From positions 1 to 37,422 of the forward strand of contig CACJNU010000018.1 of NCBI GenBank assembly GCA_902594875.1: 37,422 nucleotides of DNA. The letters run 5' to 3'. The translations under genes and the position numbers were made by a program. The notes under the pieces are model-generated. The model was not told the origin of the DNA and ran no database searches. It worked only from the letters and a program-made list of their open reading frames with translations. Below, one piece after another: positions 31,749 to 37,422 of the stretch; positions within the stretch are counted from its first letter, which is position 1; each line of letters opens with the position of its first letter. The stretch is from an uncultured Prochlorococcus sp. (GTDB taxonomy: Bacteria > Cyanobacteriota > Cyanobacteriia > PCC-6307 > Cyanobiaceae).

Positions 31749-31907
31749 GTATTTAGTAAATCTTGAAGAAAAAAAATTTTTTGGTTAATTATAAGTTTCT
31801 CTTTATAATTTCTCTTAGGGGGTCCTTATTGCCTATTATTTGATAGTTCGACATAGTTCTTAATCTTTTAAACAGTCGACTACCTTGTCAAAATATTTAA
31901 AAATTTA

Positions 31908-32978
31908 ATGACTACAATAGAAGATGCGAATTTTGCTTTACAAAAAGTTCTAGATGCTGGATCACAGAAAAATGTAGTTGAATTAGCTTGGATTAAAAAT
32001 GTAAGAGTAACTATACCGAGAGTAATCGTAACATTATCATTACCATCGTTTGCAAATTCTCAGAGAGATAGAATTGTTCAAGAGGTTAGAAACATACTAC
32101 TGGATTTTGAAGATATTGATGATGTTCAAATAGAGATAGATAATAATCCTTCCAAAAATGACTCTCAAAATCAAAGTAATGCTCCTGAGTTGCAGAAGAT
32201 TGATGGGATTCGGCATATCATAGCTGTTAGCAGTGGTAAAGGTGGAGTTGGAAAAAGTACCATTGCAGTCAATCTCGCTTGTTCTCTAGCTAAATTAGGC
32301 TTAAAAACTGGGTTGCTGGATGCGGATATATATGGACCTAATACTCCCTCAATGATGGGAGTTGCCGAACAGAATCCAAAGGTTACAGAAGGTAGTGGCA
32401 GTGATCAAAGGTTAATCCCAATCCATAAATATGGAATTTCATTGGTATCAATGGGTTTCCTCATAGAAGAAGGTCAGCCAGTTATATGGAGAGGACCAAT
32501 GCTTAATAGTATTATCCGACAATTTTTGTACCAAGTTGAATGGAATAATCTTGATTTTTTGGTTATTGACTTGCCTCCAGGAACAGGAGATGCTCAAATA
32601 TCCCTTTCTCAATCTGTGCCTATTTCTGGAGCTATAGTCGTTACTACTCCTCAACAAGTATCTTTGCAAGATGCAAGGAGGGGATTAGCAATGTTTAAAC
32701 AACTTGGAGTACCTTTACTTGGAATTGTAGAAAATATGTCATTCTTTATTCCGCCAGATATGCCAGGTAAAAAATATGAAATTTTTGGTAAAGGTGGTGG
32801 ACAAACATTAGCTAAAGAAAATGACTTACCATTATTAGCTCAAATTCCTATTGAAATCCCTCTCGTTGATGATAGTAATAAAGGTGTACCAATCTCAATA
32901 AGCCAGCCCAATAAAGAAAGTTCTGTTTTATTTGGTAATTTAGCGCAATTAATTAAGAATCAATTTGTATATATTTAA
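31908..32978 (+). CDS. mrp: Mrp/ApbC-type P-loop ATPase
   Basis: A 356-residue iron-sulfur cluster carrier-type ATPase. Residues 1-85 form a MIP18/DUF59-like domain (VELAWIKNVRVTIPRVIVTLSLP). The ATPase follows: deviant P-loop AVSSGKGGVGKSTIAVNLA near residue 106, GLLDADIYGPNTPSMMGV, a switch region LDFLVIDLPPGTGDAQISL near 220 and GIVENMSFFIPPDMPGKKYEIFGKGGGQ near 275. At that last position many bacterial Mrp proteins have a CxxC that holds the cluster; here there is none, as is common in cyanobacteria to my knowledge. The next gene follows at once, so they are co-transcribed. Confidence 0.9.
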   Translation: MTTIEDANFALQKVLDAGSQKNVVELAWIKNVRVTIPRVIVTLSLPSFANSQRDRIVQEVRNILLDFEDIDDVQIEIDNNPSKNDSQNQSNAPELQKIDGIRHIIAVSSGKGGVGKSTIAVNLACSLAKLGLKTGLLDADIYGPNTPSMMGVAEQNPKVTEGSGSDQRLIPIHKYGISLVSMGFLIEEGQPVIWRGPMLNSIIRQFLYQVEWNNLDFLVIDLPPGTGDAQISLSQSVPISGAIVVTTPQQVSLQDARRGLAMFKQLGVPLLGIVENMSFFIPPDMPGKKYEIFGKGGGQTLAKENDLPLLAQIPIEIPLVDDSNKGVPISISQPNKESSVLFGNLAQLIKNQFVYI

Positions 32979-32981
32979 TTG

Positions 32982-34250
32982 ATGTTTAAGAGAATTTCTT
33001 TATTAAATAACAGAGGATTTGTACAAAAAAAAGACAACTTTAATAGAGGTTTTTTATTATCTCCACTACTTATAATTCCCCTGTTTTTAGTAATTATTTC
33101 GGGCTTATTAATAAAAAGTATTCAAGGTGATCTTTTAGTATCGAACTATTTAGCTCATATCGTAACTGGTTTGTTAGGTTATTTTTTAGCATTTTTTATT
33201 TCTTATATACCTTTAGAGAGACTTAGAAAGTATGTGGTTCCATTTTATTTGTGTACTTTAATATGCTTATTACTAATTTATTTTTTTGGGATTTCAGTTT
33301 CTGGAGCCCAAAGATGGATAAACTTGGGGATTTTTTCTTTTCAGCCTTCAGAAGTAGCTAAACTTAGCACGATATTAACTCTTGCTTTAGTCCTCGACAA
33401 AAAAATAATTCTAACAATAAGAGATTTAGTTTTGCCCTCATTAGTAGTAGTTATTCCTTGGTTATTAGTTTTCTTTCAACCTGACTTAGGTACCTCTTTA
33501 GTTTTACTTGTTTTGACAAGTGTGATGCTCTATTGGTCGCAAATGCCCATAGAGTGGCTTTTGATATTAGTGTTTTGTATTATCACATCTATATTTTATT
33601 TAACCTTACCAACTCTTCTTATTTTCTGGATTCCAGTTATAGGATATCTTGCTTATAGATCTTCAAAAAAGAAAATTATTTTTTCTGCTCTCGCTATTTC
33701 GTTCCATTTATTAGTGGCAAAATTGACACCAATTTTGTGGCAATATGGCTTAAAAGAATATCAAAAAGATAGATTAGTTTTATTTTTAGATCCAAATAGA
33801 GATCCATTAGGTGGCGGATATCATTTGATACAGAGTCAAATTGCAATTGGTTCTGGAGGATTATTTGGGACGGGTTTGCTACAAGGTAAGCTGACTAATT
33901 TGCAATTTATACCTGAACAACATACTGATTTTATATTCAGTGCTCTAGGGGAAGAATTGGGTTTTGTGGGGTGCACTATAGTTTTATTTCTTCTCTTTTT
34001 TTTGATTAAAAAACTTATTAATACTGCATCAATTGCAAGGACTAACTTTGAATCTCTAATTGTTATTGGAATTGCTACAACTTTTTTATTTCAAATAATT
34101 ATTAACTTGTTTATGACTATTGGATTAGGACCAGTGACTGGGATTCCTCTTCCTTTTATGAGCTATGGTCGAACGTCATTGGTGACTAATTTTATATGTA
34201 TTGGATTTGTTTTATCTATATTGAAACGTTCTAGATCACTAAGAAATTGA
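32982..34250 (+). CDS. rodA: RodA-type SEDS peptidoglycan polymerase
   Basis: A 422-residue SEDS-family membrane protein with about 10 hydrophobic segments. Family marks: GAQRWINLGIFSFQPSEVAKLS near residue 110, WLLVFFQPDLGTSLVLL near 160, the large loop with LDPNRDPLGGGYHLIQSQIAIGSGGLFGTGL near 265, FIPEQHTDFIFSALGEELGFVG near 305, and GPVTGIPLPFMSYGRTSL near 385, where the usual YGG is YGR. The HTDFIF and LPFMSYG patterns and the place after mrp favour RodA over FtsW. A TTG at 32979 precedes ATG 32982; I use the ATG, three bases after the mrp stop. Its TGA overlaps the next ATG by one base. Confidence 0.85.
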   Translation: MFKRISLLNNRGFVQKKDNFNRGFLLSPLLIIPLFLVIISGLLIKSIQGDLLVSNYLAHIVTGLLGYFLAFFISYIPLERLRKYVVPFYLCTLICLLLIYFFGISVSGAQRWINLGIFSFQPSEVAKLSTILTLALVLDKKIILTIRDLVLPSLVVVIPWLLVFFQPDLGTSLVLLVLTSVMLYWSQMPIEWLLILVFCIITSIFYLTLPTLLIFWIPVIGYLAYRSSKKKIIFSALAISFHLLVAKLTPILWQYGLKEYQKDRLVLFLDPNRDPLGGGYHLIQSQIAIGSGGLFGTGLLQGKLTNLQFIPEQHTDFIFSALGEELGFVGCTIVLFLLFFLIKKLINTASIARTNFESLIVIGIATTFLFQIIINLFMTIGLGPVTGIPLPFMSYGRTSLVTNFICIGFVLSILKRSRSLRN

Positions 34251-35614
34251 TGAAATCAAAAATAACTATAAAAAATATTCAAGAACTTTTGATTAAAGGA
34301 GTTCAAACTATACATGTGGATGATGATTCATCCAGAAGAATGTGGTGGGCTTCTTTAGAAGTTATTCAAAAAGATTTCTTATCTCAGAATTATAAAAATG
34401 GGGGAATTTGGGTTGCCTCACCTTTGCCTGCATTTAATGATAAAAAACTTTTAAATCAATTTTATGGATGGCTTTGGTCTCCTGAGGGGTTTCCATATTT
34501 TCAGAGTGAGAATGCAGGTTTTTTACCAGTCAATAATTCAGACAAGACAAAAAAAGATTTCGATTTGGCTAGTAATTATAAAGTTTTAAATCTTAGTAAA
34601 GAAGATGGTTACGAACCTTTTCTGATGATAATCGCCCCAAATTTTCAATGCATATTATCAATTGTAGGAAAAAAAGATAAGAAAATCCTATTAATGAAGT
34701 GTGATGAAGAAAGCCTTAAACTTTCAATTGAATTAATGCATGCAAAATTAAACCAAGAAAATTATGAGGAAGGAATAAAATTTCGTAATGCAATCAATAA
34801 TTTAGGTGACCTTAATATTAATAATCAATTTGAAAAATTATTTTGGCCAACATTATCGGCAAAATTAGCAAATATTTCTCCAAACCATACTATAAAGAAT
34901 TCAGTAAAAAACGATGAAAAAAATGTGCAAATAACTGAAGCAAAATTATTACGTGCAATATCTCATGAAGTAAGAACGCCTTTGGCAACAATAAGAACCC
35001 TTATAAGTTCTACTTTAAAAAAATATAAGATGGACGAATCAATGAAAAATCGTTTAATTCAAATAGATAATGAATGTAATGAACAAATTGATAGGTTTGG
35101 TCTAATCTTTAATGCAGCAGAATTAGTGAGTAATGAAGTTCCGTCATTAAATAACTTGGCAAGGATTAATTTAGCCGAAATTTTTAAAAAGCTTGCTCCT
35201 TTATGGGAAAAACAATTAAATCGACGCGGGATTTCTTTAAAGATTGATATTCCCAATCAACTTCCGCAAATTTTGAGTGATTCTGAAAAATTGGAATTAA
35301 TGTTAAGTGGATTAATTAATAAAAATACTAGAGGATTAAAAGAAGGCAGTACATTAATTTTAGAATTAAGACCAGCTGGTCAAAAACTTAAACTTCAATT
35401 AAAATTCCAAAAACTAGAAAGTAATCAAAAAGAAATTCTAAAAAAAGATAACGGTTCTGATATTGGTCCTGTTTTAAATTGGAACCCTCAAACAGGTAGT
35501 TTACAACTAAGTCAAAATGCTACTCAAAAGTTATTAGCTAGCTTAGGAGGGCATGTCACAAAAAGGCGAGATACAGGATTAACAGTATTTTTTCCGATTT
35601 CAGATTCAAAATAA
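34250..35614 (+). CDS. Two-component sensor histidine kinase-like protein
   Basis: A 454-residue soluble protein. Residues 1 to about 210 form an unassigned sensor part (WWASLEVIQKDFL near residue 29, PSPAFNDKKLLNQFYGW-like region, FLMIIAPNFQCILSIVG near 125). The phospho-acceptor helix is clear: EAKLLRAISHEVRTPLATIRTLI with His near 242. The ATPase part is divergent: an N-box-like LELMLSGLINKNTRGL near 350, but no DxGxG motif; the end reads SLQLSQNATQKLLASLGGHVTKRRDTGLTVFFP. So it may be a weak or pseudo-kinase. ATG 34250 overlaps the rodA stop by one base. No response regulator gene is adjacent. Confidence 0.8.
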   Translation: MKSKITIKNIQELLIKGVQTIHVDDDSSRRMWWASLEVIQKDFLSQNYKNGGIWVASPLPAFNDKKLLNQFYGWLWSPEGFPYFQSENAGFLPVNNSDKTKKDFDLASNYKVLNLSKEDGYEPFLMIIAPNFQCILSIVGKKDKKILLMKCDEESLKLSIELMHAKLNQENYEEGIKFRNAINNLGDLNINNQFEKLFWPTLSAKLANISPNHTIKNSVKNDEKNVQITEAKLLRAISHEVRTPLATIRTLISSTLKKYKMDESMKNRLIQIDNECNEQIDRFGLIFNAAELVSNEVPSLNNLARINLAEIFKKLAPLWEKQLNRRGISLKIDIPNQLPQILSDSEKLELMLSGLINKNTRGLKEGSTLILELRPAGQKLKLQLKFQKLESNQKEILKKDNGSDIGPVLNWNPQTGSLQLSQNATQKLLASLGGHVTKRRDTGLTVFFPISDSK

Positions 35615-35694
35615 AACTAGAAACAAATTTTCCATATATTAAATAATGTAGAAAATTTCTTCTAAATCTAGAATTTTGCAAAATATGAATGCTA

Positions 35695-35710
35695 ATTTCT
35701 TATAAGAAAT
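35695..35710. promoter_or_regulatory. 16-bp palindrome upstream of psaD
   Basis: ATTTCTTATAAGAAAT is a perfect dyad 15 bases before the psaD start codon, probably in its 5' untranslated leader or at the start of transcription. It could be a protein-binding site. A chance AT-rich palindrome cannot be excluded. Confidence 0.4.
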
Positions 35711-35725
35711 AACTCAAAATCAAGG

Positions 35726-36148
35726 ATGACTGAAACTTTAGTTGGTCAATTTCCAAAGCATATAGGAAGTACTGGGGGTTTATTAAACTCAGCAGAAACC
35801 GAAGAAAAATATGCAATTGTATGGAAAAGTTCTAAGGAACAAGCATTTGAATTGCCCACCGGTGGAGCCGCTATTATGCATGAAGGTGATAATCTAATGT
35901 ACTTTGCAAGAAAAGAACAATGCCTTGCATTAGGGACACAATTAAGAGCCTTTAAACCAAGAATTGAAGATTTTAAGATCTACCGAATTTTCCCTGGTGG
36001 CGATATTGAATTTTTGCACCCAAAAGATGGTGTTTTCCCTGAAAAAGTAAATGAAGGCAGAGAGAAAGTTGGTCACAATCCTAGAAGAATAGGTGAGAAT
36101 CCTAATCCAGCTGGTTTGAAATTTACAACTAAGAATACTTTTGATTAA
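35726..36148 (+). CDS. psaD: Photosystem I subunit II (PsaD)
   Basis: A 140-residue PsaD, the stromal-side subunit that docks ferredoxin on photosystem I. Family marks: [35 protein letters not shown] at the N-terminal half, [19 protein letters not shown] near residue 55, and [31 protein letters not shown] near 85-115, with the basic surface used for ferredoxin binding. Length is typical of marine cyanobacteria. A gap of 59 bases separates it from trpE on the same strand, with no clear terminator. Confidence 0.97.
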   Translation: MTETLVGQFPKHIGSTGGLLNSAETEEKYAIVWKSSKEQAFELPTGGAAIMHEGDNLMYFARKEQCLALGTQLRAFKPRIEDFKIYRIFPGGDIEFLHPKDGVFPEKVNEGREKVGHNPRRIGENPNPAGLKFTTKNTFD

Positions 36149-36207
36149 CTTCCTTAAAGTTGATATAAAAGAAGAAAATAATTATAATTTGGGCTGACAT
36201 TATTAAT

Positions 36208-37422
36208 ATGATCAGCTCACAGAAAGATAGTTTTTTAAATGCTTACGAAGAAGGTAAAAATTTTATACCTATCGTTGAAACTTGGCCAGCAGATTTAGAG
36301 ACTCCATTATCTACTTGGTTAAAATTGTCTTCAAAAGATGACCATGGTGTTTTTCTTGAATCTGTTGAAGGGGGGGAGAATTTGGGTAGGTGGAGTATTA
36401 TCGCTACTAAACCTCTTTGGGAAGCAGTTTGTTATGGAGAAGAAATAATTAAAACTTGGAATAATGGCAAAACTGAAACACATAAAGGTGATCCTTTTGA
36501 TCTTTTAAAAAGTTGGACAAAAGAATATAAGTCAACAATGCTAGATGACTTACCATCAATTGGACAATTATATGGCTCTTGGGGTTATGAATTAATAAAT
36601 CGAATAGAACCAAGCGTTCCAATAAATGAAATTCCAGAAAACAATATCCCCTATGGGTCCTGGATGTTTTTTGATCAGTTAGTTGTTTTTGATCAAATAA
36701 AAAGATGTATTACTGCAGTGGTTTATGCAGATACAACTTTTTCAAAAGAGTGCTCAATTGAAGAATTGTATCTAAACTCAATTTCTAAAATTCAGAAAAC
36801 TAGAAATTTAATGAGAGTTCCTCTAAAAGAAAATGAGTTTTTAGATTGGAATGAAAATGAGAATTTGAATTTAGATCTAGCAAGTAATTGGGAGAAAAAA
36901 GATTTTGAGGATGCAGTTCTCTCTGCAAAAGAATACATAAGAAAGGGAGATATCTTCCAAATAGTTATAAGTCAGAGATTCCAAACTAAAGTCAAAAATG
37001 AACCCTTTAATTTATACAGAAGTTTGAGGATGGTTAATCCATCTCCATACATGTCATTTTTTAATTTCGGCTCGTGGTATCTGATAGGTTCAAGTCCTGA
37101 AGTAATGGTTAAAGCAGAAAAAAATAAAAATAGTCAGATTGTTGCAAGCTTAAGACCAATAGCTGGCACAAGACCTAGAGGTATCGATAATCAAAAAGAC
37201 TTGGAATTAGAAAAGGAATTATTAAAAGATCCAAAAGAGATAGCTGAGCATGTAATGCTAATTGATCTTGGGAGAAATGATCTTGGAAGAGTTTGTGAAA
37301 TTGGGACTGTTAAGGTCAAGGATTTAATGGTTATTGAGAAATATTCACATGTTATGCATATAGTTAGTCAAGTTGAGGGTATCTTAAAAAATAATGCTGA
37401 TGTATGGGATTTGCTCAAAGCA
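36208..37422 (+). CDS. trpE: Anthranilate synthase component I (5' part)
   Basis: The window ends inside this gene after 405 codons; no stop is seen. It converts chorismate plus glutamine-derived ammonia to anthranilate, the first step of tryptophan synthesis. Seen: an N-terminal half with an [16 protein letters not shown] box near residue 50 (a feedback-site region in TrpE proteins), [14 protein letters not shown] near 130, then catalytic marks [12 protein letters not shown] near 248, [12 protein letters not shown] near 290, [12 protein letters not shown] near 312, and [19 protein letters not shown] near 347. ATG 36208 gives the normal N-terminus. Confidence 0.93.
   Translation, partial: MISSQKDSFLNAYEEGKNFIPIVETWPADLETPLSTWLKLSSKDDHGVFLESVEGGENLGRWSIIATKPLWEAVCYGEEIIKTWNNGKTETHKGDPFDLLKSWTKEYKSTMLDDLPSIGQLYGSWGYELINRIEPSVPINEIPENNIPYGSWMFFDQLVVFDQIKRCITAVVYADTTFSKECSIEELYLNSISKIQKTRNLMRVPLKENEFLDWNENENLNLDLASNWEKKDFEDAVLSAKEYIRKGDIFQIVISQRFQTKVKNEPFNLYRSLRMVNPSPYMSFFNFGSWYLIGSSPEVMVKAEKNKNSQIVASLRPIAGTRPRGIDNQKDLELEKELLKDPKEIAEHVMLIDLGRNDLGRVCEIGTVKVKDLMVIEKYSHVMHIVSQVEGILKNNADVWDLLKA

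Overview
The window is a compact, AT-rich marine picocyanobacterial chromosome segment, most probably Prochlorococcus of a high-light-type, low-GC lineage (inference). Supporting signs are psaD, an NdhS C-terminus, the ho1-pebA-pebB bilin cluster, a fused panC-cmk gene, cyanobacterial-type glycogen phosphorylase and NADP isocitrate dehydrogenase, very short intergenic gaps and convergent genes that nearly touch.

Layout. 1-1425: end of ndhS, rnc, the RNase P RNA gene and tRNA-Arg(CCT). 1504-9550: two small conserved genes, glgP, a CPA2-type cation/proton antiporter with an attenuator-like hairpin before its start codon, an alpha/beta hydrolase, an aldose-epimerase-like protein and a four-carbon acid sugar kinase-like protein. 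9553-17974: icd, a small conserved gene, ho1-pebA-pebB, a low-molecular-weight phosphatase, panC-cmk, purM and two small conserved proteins. 27692-37422: tRNA-Cys(GCA), an LpxB-related glycosyltransferase-like gene, an RNase D-like exonuclease, a cytochrome b6 cofactor-assembly-like protein, hemF, mrp, a rodA-type SEDS gene, a histidine-kinase-like gene, psaD and the first 405 codons of trpE.

Between the two flanks, 18183-27711 is a roughly 9.5 kb integrated element. It is bounded by two identical 21-bp copies of the 3' end of tRNA-Cys: attR is part of the intact tRNA, and attL is the displaced copy. This is the architecture known for tRNA-targeting islands of Prochlorococcus (tycheposons) and for phage satellites. 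From left to right it holds a strong promoter and paired arm-like repeats in front of a divergent tyrosine integrase; a ribbon-helix-helix (RHH) regulator; a plus-strand pair made of a DruA/DUF4338-like protein and a putative Cys-His-Asp protein; an acidic protein; a minus-strand operon of tiny, partly RHH-like proteins led by a possible HUH replication initiator; a hairpin-rich noncoding block that could be its origin; a small serine recombinase; and a four-gene minus-strand operon of unknown function whose genes overlap by single bases. The right end is a 640-bp noncoding block carrying the second set of arm-like repeats. I see no capsid, portal or terminase gene.

Two repeat systems tie the element together. 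TTACCGTC pairs, 11 bp apart, sit near both ends and probably bind the integrase. GTTACAG pairs, also 11 bp apart, sit at the promoters of the RHH gene and of the serine recombinase and probably bind the RHH protein. The most likely undescribed content is the DruA-like/Cys-His-Asp gene pair and the HUH-like replication module with its RHH-rich operon.
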